A DNA stretch of 64,000 nucleotides from Phaseolus vulgaris (taxonomy: Eukaryota > Streptophyta > Magnoliopsida > Fabales > Fabaceae), in assembly GCF_000499845.2 (NCBI RefSeq), contig NC_023749.2, positions 12,675,625 through 12,739,624 of the forward strand, in the 5' to 3' direction. Both the position numbers and the translations under genes were made by a program. Shown one piece after another: positions 35,126 through 47,069 of the stretch; the first letter of the stretch is position 1, and the number at the start of each line of letters is the position of its first letter. Below the pieces are notes generated by a model. It saw only the letters and a list, made by a program, of their open reading frames with translations. It was not told the origin of the DNA and ran no database searches.

Positions 35126-37169
35126 TAAATTTTTTTATATTATATAAAATGAGAAAATAATTTTTAAATATTTCAAAACATGTATTTTACATTATTAAAA
35201 TGCTATAATCTTTTTCCTAAACTTTCAAAATCTCCCGTAGGGTTAATCCTAGTCTATGTAGGCTTATTAAAGGAGTGATGACGTATGTTAACACTTCCAT
35301 TTGTACTTTATTAATATTTATTACTATTATATTGTAGCATTTATTATATTTATATTTTTGGTATTTTTTTTCTTTAGATATACCAGATATTAGTATTCAT
35401 GTTCACGAATATCATATAAAATAGAAAAATGCTTTACAAAAAGTAACACAAAAAATGAAAATCCTTAGCACAAAGGAGTGTCAATATATTTGAGGACGTC
35501 CTTTCAAAGGAGGAGCCCACAAGTCACAATTTTGTCCAAATTAATTCTACCTTTTCTTATGGAAATTAAATCTTTGCCTCTAGATTTTTTAACATATATA
35601 TTCTCCAATTTCTTTGAGTCTTAATTAAAGTGCTGAATATAATAAATATTGAACAAATGAATAAAGTTTAAACTAAAAATGACACTATGAGTAAATAAAA
35701 TAAGTTTTTATGTTCTTATCATTAAATCTATTATGGATATCTTATATTATATAGTTATATCAACATGTTGAAATTAAATAATATATTAAAAATAAAATTT
35801 AATATATTAAGTTCTATTTATTAATAATCATATACTTGATTTATTATAAATAATAATTAATTTATAATATATATTTAATTTGTAAAATAGTAAATTAAAT
35901 ATTATTTTATAAACTCACTTATATGCGGGTAGAATATGAATTTAGCATGTATAGGATTTTTTAATGAAAATGCCTTGAACAACTACAAAAGTTTGTGTTG
36001 AATAATTTGATGCGAGTCTCCATTTAACTAAAACTTTACAATACATTTTTTTTACACATTTATAGCATTCCAGAGTATTTCAAAGGGTTCATGTTGTAGT
36101 TATTGTTTGCAATATTTTTCATTTATGAGTACTTATGGCTTGAAATAATAACAGTAAAATAACTTAATAAGGAGTTCTGTTGAGTTTTGAAATGAAAATC
36201 TTTAGAATGACTATGTTAGAATTTAGAAAATAGATTTAGAATAAAGGTGGTATAAATACCACATGAATATTCATTTTATTGTTAAAGTGAAAATATTATA
36301 TAAATAAAAATATTAGTTATTCAGATTTTATTTTAAAAAAATCTTTATTTCTTTAAAATATCTCGTTTTTACTTTTTTTACATTCTCTCTAAGTTTCTAA
36401 CATTCACGTCCATCAGATTAACAATTGAAGTCCTACATTGGACCTTGATAACGATTATAAAACTGTTTGATCAGACATTCAATTAGAGTAAGTTCAATAT
36501 TTGCTCAATTTTTCTTTGAGTCGTTTTTTAATCTTTAGATTGTTTGGTTGGTATGTTGCATGTGACATTTAGAGTTTTAGGATAAGTCCCTGCTAGTTCA
36601 TAGTCCTAATGATATAGTTAGATCTTTGATCAAGATTCTATGATGCAAGTTAAGCTATCCTTGGACCCGTAGGATTGAAGCTCTTTATGAGAACACCTAC
36701 TCAAACTTAGGTAAGGAAAACTAGTTTTAATTTTCAATAGAACTCTAGGTTAGAAGATCTAGATGTGGCGGTGATGTGGTCACCGATTCAAATATTCTTG
36801 CAGGATTGTTTATTGTTGGAGTAAAGTAATGCATTATTGAAATTAAACTATGAAATTGTTGATTTTGTGTATTTTGTATAGTATATGTTGATTTGATATG
36901 AATAAGTTATTAAATGTGTTTTGTTTAATATTGTAAATGTTTGAATATGAATAATTTGAGTTGTATTATGATATATTTGAAGTGTAAAGATTGATCATAT
37001 TGATGGTTGAATCTTGATATTAAAATTGGTTTAGAAAATCATGAATGGTTGAGTATAGGTTGACATAGGAACTTAATGATGTACAACTTTGAGCAAATTG
37101 ATTGTTATTTTGATATGAAAGGTTTTATAAAATACAAGTTAAAACGTAAAAATTATAGTGAGATCATGC
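35126..37169. other. AT-rich intergenic DNA, no gene seen
   Basis: No coding or repeat structure is supported. A unique-looking AT-rich stretch. Confidence 0.5.
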
Positions 37170-37510
37170 ATATATCGCTTTTGAGAAGTTTTTCTCTGCA
37201 TTTTTCTCTTAAGCGAGATATTTTCGCTTACGCTAGCTTTAGACCATGAGTTCCAAACCTATTTTTGCTCAAGCAAAAAATTATCGCTCAGACAAAAATG
37301 GGGGTGAAAAATAGGATGCTCTCAGATCCATTTACGCTCAAGCGAGAGGGAATCTTGCTCAAGCAAGACCCATTTTCGCTCAAGCGAGAAAATTCTCGTT
37401 CAAGCGAAAATGGGGTGAAGAATTGGGTGCTCTCGGGTCCATTTTCACTTAAGCGAGAGGGAATCTCGCTCAGGCGAGACCCATTTTTGCTCAAGCTAAA
37501 AAAACTTAAA
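37170..37510. repeat. Array of CGCTCAAGCGAG palindromes with a 111-bp duplication
   Basis: At least eight 10-14-bp palindromes of the type TCGCTCAAGCGA occur. A longer unit is duplicated in tandem: GGGGTGAAAAATAGGATGCT at 37301 and GGGGTGAAGAATTGGGTGCT at 37412, period 111. The array is open as an 83-codon frame, but the repeated peptide reflects the DNA repeat, not a gene. Confidence 0.8.
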
Positions 37511-37949
37511 TTTTAGTTTTCGCTTTTGAAATATTGATGTATTGTTGTTTATTGTTTTAGTTAAATTTTATGTGAAATTTTAGTTATATATTTGATTGAA
37601 AATCCTTTAGTTTAAGTGTTTATGTCAATTTTTAGATAAATTTTGGTTTGTTTACTTTCTAAGCTTTGTTATGATTAAATGATTTTGTTTTATATAATGT
37701 GAGATATGAAATATGAATTGGTAATCAAAACATAAAATTTTTAGGAAAGAAAATATCGTGATGTGATTGTTAGAATGCGCATTAACTAGGGATTCGTTTA
37801 GAAGGAGGTATTTAAACTCTCTTGATATATTAGGTGTTGAGAGTCGAAAGAGATTCATATGATTATGTATGTGGTTTGAAACATAATCTGGTTTTACAGG
37901 TCATATGAATTAACCTTGTCATGGGAGATTATCTTTGGTTGACGCATAT

Positions 37950-39380
37950 TGTTGGAATTGTAGGCCTAAAACAAGAGGGTGGTGAATTGTTTATAAACGT
38001 TTTTCGCAAATATTTAAGGTATAGAGAAAGCAATAAAGAATCAAAGCTAAAGAAATCAATATGTCCAAGTTACAAAACTGTTTTAGTTGATTTACAAAAA
38101 ATCAACATATTGTTTTATGTGATTCAACCGGTTGTTTTTATCAACAATTAATAAAAACAACTTAAAACAAATATAAGTGAGATAAGGGAAAGAGAGAATC
38201 ACACAAACATATTTAAACTGGTTCACTCTTACACCAAGAGCTACATCCAGTCCCTAAAAACCACTAGATATTTTACTATGCAATCAACCACGAATTACAA
38301 ACCACACACGCCAAAGAGGTGATCTTGAAATCCCTCAAGAACACATACTTCCTTTGGCAAACAACACACCACAAATTAGAACACCCTCTGACTTTATGCA
38401 ACAACAGTTCTTTACAAACATACACTACAAGGAAAACTTGAAATAGAAACCAATTTTAGATACCAAAAATAATTAGTTGCTTTAGTAACTAAATTAGAGA
38501 CCATTTTAGAAACTAAAAAAAAATGGTTTCTAAATTAGTTTCTATTATTGTTAATTGGTTTCTAAATTGGTATCTAATTAGCTACCAAGGTTTTAACTAC
38601 CAATTATTTAGTTTCTAAATTTGGTAGCAAAAACCTTGGTTGCTAATTATACCAATTTAGAAACCATTTAACAATAATAGAAACTAATTCAGAAACCAAA
38701 AAAATTTTAGTCTCTAAAATGGTCTCTAATTTAGTCACTATAACAAGTAATTATTTTTTGTTTCTATTTCATGATTTTCTTGTAGTGATACAGATCAAGG
38801 GGAGAAAATGATTGATCACACCTGATACATATTGAATTCAAATATTACACTGTAGTCATATTTCACTCTTAGACAAGTCAAATCAAAGCTTGATGTAAAT
38901 CTTGGAGAAAAACTTATTTCAAAAGATTAATATGATATCATTACTACCAGGAGCGTAAAACAAACTATTTAAACTCCAAAAGGGAGTTAAAAACATTTAA
39001 TGAATGAGCCAAATCAGTTTTTAATCAATTAAAACATATTTACCTAACTTAACAAATTTTGTTAAGGATTTTCAAAAAAACAATCGGTTGAAATGTCGGA
39101 ACAACCGAATTGACTTGACAGCAAAGTTAACCAATTTCGAGCTTTGTCAAAACTTGTTTAAAAAACACTAAGTGTCAAATAACCGATTGAAATGATAAAA
39201 TAACTGGTTATTTTTTCACTTCTTTGTAAAACACTCTTTTTCAAAAGGATTTGATTTAAACCAACTTTGGATCCTAACTAAGAGTGGATTTACAAATTCA
39301 AACTACCCAGAACTCACACACACAAGCAACAACAAGCCTTCAAGCAATCCACACAGATTTGGAGACATCAAAGCTCAACA
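37950..39380 (-). repeat. Probable solo LTR, Sirevirus-like Copia
   Basis: Read on the - strand, TGTTGAGCTTTGATGTCTCC opens the LTR at 39380 and ..CAATTCCAACA closes it at 37950. The starting segment matches the LTR at 62783 read the same way. Without the MITE at 38423 the length is about 1066 bp, normal for this group. The flanks CATAT (37945-37949) and CGTAT (39381-39385) agree in four of five bases, fitting an old 5-bp target duplication. No internal region follows, hence a solo LTR. Confidence 0.6.
38423..38787. mobile_element. CACTA-type MITE, 365 bp
   Basis: The ends are CACTACAAGGAAAA and (reversed) CACTACAAGAAAAT. The 3-bp ATA is duplicated at 38420-38422 and 38788-38790. The interior is a near-complete inverted repeat built of GGTTTCTAAATT / AATTTAGAAACC and AGCTACCAAGGTTTT units. 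It sits inside the solo LTR. Confidence 0.92.
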
Positions 39381-42300
39381 CGTATTTGGTTAATCCAATT
39401 CTATTTAATGATTGAATGAATGGTATATTTATCAATTGATGAAGAATTCATTGCTCAAACAACTTGAGAGTCAACATGTTTCCTTATATTGTTTTATAAT
39501 CTCTACTTTATTTTTCTGCATAGCCATTCCAACCCCTTTTTATCCTTATTGCTATTCCTAACATTTTGTTTGTATATAAGTTTTGAACACTAATTGAATG
39601 AATTGATCTATTGGTAGGACTTGGGAGTGATATGACCTTATCTATAATATCATTTCTTTGATGTTAAACGATCTAGCATTGCGTTAAATGATCTCTATTA
39701 AAATTATTTTAATTTAAATGCTAAATGAAAACTATCACATGCATTAAATAAAAATTCCAAATCATAACTTGTATGTAAAGTTATATTTACATGATATTAT
39801 ATTAAATAACACACATTTCGTTTAGTTTTTTATACTTACATTTTTAAAGCTTTTAATAAATGATAATTATGTCTCTTTTAAGTCCTAAAAGATACTCATC
39901 TTCCATATAATTATGACTATTTATTCATTTGTTTTATATTAAAAACATTTTTCTCAAAAATATACTTTTTTACATTTTTTATAAGTCAAGTGACAATGTA
40001 ATTTTCTAGATATTGTTAATGTATAATAAGTAAATCGTTTATTTTAAAAAATATTTAAATTTTTATTTTAAAACTTTATTTTTAAATTCTTTTATTTGTT
40101 ATTTTAAAATAAAACAAGAGATGTAAGTATGATTTAGTAAAAACACAAGAAAGATGAGTATGATTTTATTAAAAGGGAAAATTATGTTTTAGGTCCTGTA
40201 AAATAGTGAAATTGCTAAAATTATCCACAATTTTTTTTATTAATTTAGACCCTACATAATATGCATCATTGTTATTAACAACGTTATAATCATTGCGTGG
40301 CTTGTGTAGATTTCCTCCGCCGTAGTCTTCATGTGTGTTGTGATGATGAAAACGAAAGAAAGAACAAGAAATATGAATAATGCATTATAAATTATAATTG
40401 AGTACGTTTGCATATATAATCAGTTAAGTTCCTAAAATAAAATAAGAGTTTTAAAGTGTGCTTCGCATGCTAAATTGATTGAATATTTTTTATTTTCTAT
40501 TATTATTATAATAAATAACAAAACATAATATGAAAATAACTAATAAAGTTATTAATAATAAATAAAATATTTTTATATATATATAAAAAGCTTTCATGTT
40601 AAAAAATAGTTTAACTGCTACTCAATTATACTCTTTCAACTCAATCAAATAAATATTAAATTCTCTTTATTTCATTAGTATTATTTCATGAAAAATAAGT
40701 TTTTTTTTATCAGCTCATGAAAAAAAAACGCATGTGATCTTATTTTTTTTCATGAAAAATAAGTATAATTGTAAAATTATTTTGGTGTCGGTGAGTCCAT
40801 GCATAATCTCTTGTGAGTAGTCCTTTTCTCTTTCTCATGGCATTATCATCATCTCTGTCTTGCCCGAGAAGAAAAGACGCATCCTCAAAGCCAGGACCAT
40901 CAATTTCAGAAACAACAAACGTGAAAAATGAATTTAGATTCTATATTGGGTTATTCATAACCTACAACTTTTTATATTTTAAAATATATCAAAAAAGTTA
41001 ATATACTTAATTGATTTATTTTAAAAATACAATACTTTCTTAGCGAAAATTAACGTAAGAGTTTTAAGATAAATAACTTCTTTACGAATCGACTTCTTTA
41101 ATTGTATAAATAACATTAATTACTTGATTATAATAGTAAATACTATTATAACTATAATATAACTGTTTAACTGTATAAAGAACATTAATTACTCGATTAT
41201 AATATTAAATACTAGATTAACGAGTTAAATATAATATATTAAGTAAAAAATGTATCATGCTTTCATACTGAGTTGATACACAATAAAAAGAAATATAAAA
41301 AAATGGATAAGAAAAAAGTGAAGAGAAAAAGGAAGCATGAATTGATTTGAGCATCTCATGATATGAACCGACATATTCCATGTCAGGACATTGAGAAATT
41401 AAGTCCAAAAACAATGGAAGGATGGAAAATGATGTTTTTGACAAATGTTAGAGTTGTATATAATTTTTAATATATAATAAAAATAAGTTTGGAATTAAAA
41501 TATATAAAAAAATATTAAAATAATAACATTGAGAGTGAAGTGTGATTATATAAAAAAAATTAAATTATAAATAGATTTCTATATTAATTTCGAAAATTAC
41601 CCTTGGGATAAGTTAGCTTTATGTTTGTTAGGGTTAAAATAAAAACGAAAGAGTTTCAATTGAAATGGACGTTGGACCCCAGCATGATGGATAATCAATA
41701 TAACAAATTCTATTGGGATAACTTCAAACTTTTAATCATGTAAAGTTATGTAAATCAAACAAGTTTTTTACTCAGATGATTTCGAGTTCATTGTAAACTT
41801 TTGATTTTTTTAAGTTGAAAGCTTAACAACTAAGAATGCTTCGCATTGGGATCTTGGAATCACAAGAAAAGGTCCTTTTAATAAACAAAAATATGCATTT
41901 TCAGAGATAACCACAAATTCTCCTTTATCTGTATTGCTTTCCTGGTATCTTCCATTAATACCTTCGTTTTAGTTTTCTTTTTTACAAGCATATTATTGAT
42001 ATGGAATATTTATTGACTTTTTGGATAATTAATCTTTATTTATGAAACTGGTTGGTTATTATTTAGACTTTAATTATACTAAAATTTTAATAAATGAAAC
42101 GTAAGTGTAAAAATATAGCTTGAATCCAAATTTGAGATCCTTTAAAATCTAATAACTAAAATCATAGAAAAAACATATCAAAATTATGATACAAAATAAA
42201 GAGATATTAAAATTACAAGACAAATTTTTCTTCACCTTCCTATCTTTACTTTTATATTTTTTTAATTCTAACAATATCCTTCTAAGTATGGTGAAGAGTG

Positions 42301-42918
42301 TAATATATTTTTCTTCATTTTCAAGTGGTGGTGGTTATTTGTGTTGCTGGTGGTGAATGTTGATGATTAAGGTAAGTTTTGTGTTGTCTTTACTGGTGGT
42401 GATTGTGTTTTCATTTACTTATTTTATTTTTATTTTTTGGTGTATACCAGATTGTACAATCCATAATACTCCTTTAATTAAAATTGTATTTTTGATTGTA
42501 CAATTCGGAAGTCACAAAACCGAAAACAAATAAAATCAGCGAAGTAAAAAGATGAAGTATAAAACAAACAAAAAAACTCATTTTTTGTATTAGGGAATGT
42601 CGAATATAACAAATTCTTGTCTACCCTCTCACACACACTCAAATGGTGGAACTACTCTCTCAAACATTGCGGCTGAAGAAGAATAGAAGTTTTGCGACTA
42701 GAAGAGGAGTATGAAGGTGAGATTATACTTCATTTAGGTTTTTTTTTTAATTAAAACTGAAATTTCACAATTAACATGGAGGTGGCGGGAGAATTTGTCA
42801 AATTACAATCTAATCAAATAAAAGAAATGAAAACCGTTCATCAATAAATAGGGAGTATAAATAGCAATTTCTGAGTGTGATAGGAGAGATTGGGCTATGG
42901 AGTTAGAAATTTCTGTGT
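39381..42918. other. AT-rich intergenic DNA, no gene seen
   Basis: Only short ORFs. A GATTGTACAATTCGGAAG-type palindrome occurs near 42450-42510, related to motifs in the foldback at 42939. Nothing else is supported. Confidence 0.5.
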
Positions 42919-42938
42919 CAATGGCCATTTGTAGACTA

Positions 42939-43242
42939 TTTCTTCCTGCACCTCCATATATTCTTCTATCACCACCATAAATTTTCATATTTCCAAAAAT
43001 ATATTTTGGATTATGTAATTCGGAAGTTTTTTTTTCAAATTCGTAATTAGCATGCATGATTAGTTTTCAGATTATGTAATGTGAAAGTATTTTTTAGCTT
43101 TTAAATTACATATCTGGAAGTCTTTTTTCGAATACGTGTCTGAATTACATAATCCAGAAACTACTCTATGGGGGTGGCACAAGAAGAATAAAAATATATT
43201 TTTACGGGGTAGCAGAAGAACCTATGGAGGTGCAGGAAGAAA
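42939..43242. repeat. Foldback element with 20-bp perfect arms
   Basis: TTTCTTCCTGCACCTCCATA at 42939-42958 recurs exactly as its reverse complement at 43223-43242, and similarity continues outward (CAATGG near 42919 and 43260). The interior repeats palindromic ATTATGTAATTCGGAAG / ACATAATCCAGA motifs four times. This looks like a MITE of unknown class; no target duplication was fixed. Confidence 0.6.
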
Positions 43243-43906
43243 CAATCCCATTTATACCATTGCTGGTACCAGCCCAATGTATATTTAAATTTACAAGTGA
43301 ACTTTATGAGGTAATCTTTTCAATTAATTAAGATAAATTATTTTAAGTTTTCTCTTAAATTATTTTAAAATATTTAAGATGCAATTTTTATTAAACTATT
43401 GCCATAGGTAATTAATGTTTGTAATGGTCAGTAATTGCATAGATTTAATTTATCTCAATGTTTTATAATAAAAATATTTGTTTTATTGAAATTAATATTA
43501 TGAGAAAAATATATTAACTTAATATAATATAATTTTTAATTAGGAGAGAATCAAAATACAAATACAATAAGATATGTTTAAGAGATAATATTTATTTGTA
43601 ATGTAATACCACATATACTCCATTTAATTAATAACTTTATGTTTTTTTAAGAGAATATTAGGGATTTCTAATTCTACAGTGTTACAAAAATATACAATAA
43701 TAACAACTCATTATAATGGTGTAGTCAACCTGTCATAATAAGTGGTAAAGTGATATTTTTGTAACAAATATCAAATTTACTATGTAAGTTGAAACTAAAA
43801 CTGACATAATAAACACGATTGAGTATAGAATCATCATAGTAAAAGGTTAGTCAAATATAACAATCTAAATATATTTTCACCTAATAAAAAAAAAATATAA
43901 TCCATC

Positions 43907-44355
43907 CACTACAATAAAATCATCAAATTGCAACTAATTTTAAAAACTAAAATAATTAGTTATTATTGGATTAAATTAGAGACCATTTTAGAAATTAAAA
44001 AATTATTGGTATCTAAAGTAGTTTCTATTACTAATAAAAATTTATAAAGTAGTTTTTAAATTGGTATCTAACCATTAGCTACCAAGGTTTGATCTACTAA
44101 TATCTTAGATTCTCAATTAGTCTCTAAAAGACTAATTGAAACCAATTTAGAATCTAAAATATTAGTAGCTAAAATCTTGGTAGTTAATTTAGATATCAAT
44201 TTAGAAACCATTTTATAAATTTTTATTAATAATAGAAACCACTTTAGATACTAATAATTTTTTAGTCTCTAAAATAGTATATAATTTAGTTAATATAGTA
44301 ACTATTATTTGTGGTCTCTAAATTTGGTTGCTATTTAATGAATTTTTTGTAGTGA
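43907..44355. mobile_element. CACTA-type MITE, 449 bp
   Basis: The ends are CACTACAATAAAAT and (reversed) CACTACAAAAAATT, with ATC duplicated at 43904-43906 and 44356-44358. The interior is a long imperfect palindrome of the same TTTAGAAACC and AGCTACCAAGG units as the MITE at 38423. Confidence 0.92.
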
Positions 44356-44692
44356 TCAATCTAAAATGTAAAAAGTGAAAATATGATATAATTAATTTAA
44401 GACAATTCATCCTCTTCTCAATCATCATCATTGAAAAGGACACTTTAATCGAGATATTCATTTAAAAAAATTAACAACTTCTAAAAATTTTACTATATGA
44501 TATGATATAAGAATAAAAAAAATCCCCTTAATACATATACAATTTAAATATTCTTGATTATATATGATATATTCCTTATTTCTATAATTATAATAGAAAC
44601 TTACACAATAAGTTTGAGTTTTTAAAAAAATTATTGTATTTGCTCTTATTAACATTACGTTGGAGTTGTATCAGAATTAGGTCAGAAACCTA

Positions 44693-44810
44693 AAAAATAT
44701 TTTTTGAATTGAACATTTCATCCATACATGTCATACGTGTGTTGGTTTCAGATACATGTTAGACACATGTACACACTATTTAAGAAGCGTGTCTAAACTT
44801 TATATCCACT
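44693..44810. repeat. Dispersed repeat, copy B
   Basis: Diverged copy of 16213-16330, with GAATTGAACATTTCATCC, then TGTCATACGTGTGTTGG. Confidence 0.6.
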
Positions 44811-46647
44811 TCATGATTTGTATTTTGTCTCATGCTCATGGTTCATTCATTGTGGTTGTGGTCGAGGTTTGTGTAGTTTGTGCTCACATTTCATGCTCAC
44901 TATCGATGCTCTCATCTAGGTATTATCCTTCGGTTCTACTTCCTTGAAATTTTCAATGGAATGCATTTCAAATTGGAGAAAACCTTAAAATCCAATAAAT
45001 TATACAATTTAATTTTGATTTTAGAAAATTAAAAAATGATATTTATTTTGGGTAAAAAATAATTGCTTACTATGCTCTAGTCAGTTCATGATTAGCGGTA
45101 TTTGGTCGGTGTGGTTGTGGTTGAATTTTGTTAAGAGATTAGTTCAACAATAAGATAATTCTAGTGTTAACTAATCCAAAGGGTTTTTTTTTTTGAAAAA
45201 AATAATGTAATATTAAATATTAGTTAATTAATAATATTTTTAATATATTATGTAAAACATGGAAAAAATAATAACTTTTTTTTATTAAAAAATAAGTTTA
45301 CAAATTTGGTGCCAACCTAGATAAATTTCAATAATAAAAAATTGTAACTTGCAATTGATAGTTGACTTTGAAAATGTGATTATTAGAAAAGTACAAGCTA
45401 CATCAAAGGCAAATTGTAAAAGAACAAAGAAACATGCATATGTATTGCTCAAAAGCAATAAATTATTATATCGGAACAATATGCTTAGAAATGCATTGAT
45501 GGGTATGCTAAAAGCAAGATATTATACTAAATTATCAATTAATGATGCAAAGAAAGAAATCACAAGAAAAAAATGTTAATAAATAAGCACTTAATAAAAA
45601 AGTAGTATAAGAAACATATTAGTAAATATTAGTCTTTAGAAACACAATTTTATACACATTCAGGTGTGAAAGAATATGCTTTCATAAACATAACTCTTAC
45701 TACTTATCAAAATTCAAATTCAAAGAAAAATAAGAATTTCAAAACTAATGAAAATATAATCTTATAGAAAAGAATACAAGTACAACACAATAGAGAAACT
45801 AGTTAAAGATAATGATTTGAAACACATAAATTATGCAACATCTAACATTGTTTGACCAAGTCTTTGATAGTCATAAATGACTATTTCTTTTGTAAAAAGG
45901 CACGAATTTAAAGTTCATTACAAGGAATGAAAACAAGAATTCTAAGGATAAATATGAAATATTTTTACATCTAAAAAGAAAAATTCTAGCTTATGAAGAA
46001 AGATAGTGTTCTCGGCCAAACTACTTTATTCTTTATTTTATATAATATCATATAAAGTGTTTAAGTTTTTGTATTTTGTTATATAGAGTGTTAGAAAGTG
46101 AAAAGTTATAGTTTGTCTACTGAAAGAAAAAAATTTAATTATCTTATTCGTCTCTATATTTGGGGTCAATATTCAATTTAGTACCGTGGTTTTTTAAAAA
46201 ATTAATTTGATCCCCTATATTTTTAAAAATGTATCCAAATTGGTCATTTCCGTTAAGTCTCACCTAAGGACGTCAGATGTTGCTTACGTGATAGAGAGTG
46301 TGTTTATGTGGAAGAGAGTGTGTGTTTATGTGGAGAGAGGGTGTTTATGTAGAGGGAGGTGAGGTTGAGAGTTATTATTATTATTACTACTATAGTTACT
46401 ATTATTATTATTTTTATTATTTTTATTAATATTATTTTTATTAACATTAATATTATTATTATTATTATTTTTTTGATAAACAAGAATTGGAATTTTTATT
46501 TTTTTTTAGTAACAAGAAGTGTTACACAATCATGACTAAATAAATAGAAAACTATCCTCACTAATAAGATAAATCATACTAAATCAATAACCTAATGGTC
46601 CTAGATATACTTATTGAACATGGGCACTTATACTTTGATGCAGTGCA
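44811..46647. other. AT-rich intergenic DNA with TTA microsatellite
   Basis: No gene. A (TTA)n/(TTTTTA)n microsatellite occupies 46372-46470. The stretch 46160-46330 resembles a dispersed plant repeat (CCCTATATTTTTAAAAATGT then AAGGACGTCAGATG), class unknown. Confidence 0.5.
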
Positions 46648-46950
46648 TCAATGTTGTTGTTGTGGTGATAGTGGTGGTGGTGGTGGCGTAAAAGATTCAT
46701 CCTTTAAGAAAGAATAGTAGGTAAAGAAAAACATGACAATGAGCACAAATAGAACTATGAAAAAGTAATTATAAACGTCCAAACTTTTGAAGAAAACATA
46801 TATGGAATTATGATGTTCCTTAGGAACATCACCATCATTATGAAGAAGTTTACGATAATGCCCATCAACTAGGTCGGTGGTTGTCAAAACTGTTGTTGAG
46901 AACAAAAAGAGAATGCACATACTCTTAGTGAATAACTTTGTCAACATCAT
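46648..46950 (-). CDS. Small putative secreted or membrane protein, unknown
   Basis: ATG at 46950 (a second directly after, at 46947), 100 codons. The N-terminus (residues 1-25, with CILFLFSTTVLTTT) looks like a signal peptide. A hydrophobic segment (YFFIVLFVLIVMFFFTYYSF) near residues 61-80 would span a membrane. The tail is PPPPPLSPQQQH. The middle is short and charged (HYRKLLHNDGDVPKEHH). I recognise no family. The domain layout is more orderly than a chance ORF, but it stands alone in AT-rich DNA. It could encode a small membrane-anchored or peptide precursor. Confidence 0.4.
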   Translation of the reverse strand: MMLTKLFTKSMCILFLFSTTVLTTTDLVDGHYRKLLHNDGDVPKEHHNSIYVFFKSLDVYNYFFIVLFVLIVMFFFTYYSFLKDESFTPPPPPLSPQQQH

Positions 46951-47028
46951 TTTGTATGAAGAAAATTTTTTTGGGACGATTAATTCTGAAGACTATAGAA
47001 AAATGTTAATGTAAGAGTTAGATGTCAA

Positions 47029-47069
<41 letters not shown>

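Noticed and set aside
37265..37516. 83-codon frame with repeated SLKRE peptide
   Set aside because: The peptide only mirrors the CGCTCAAGCGAG DNA repeat; no start context or homology.
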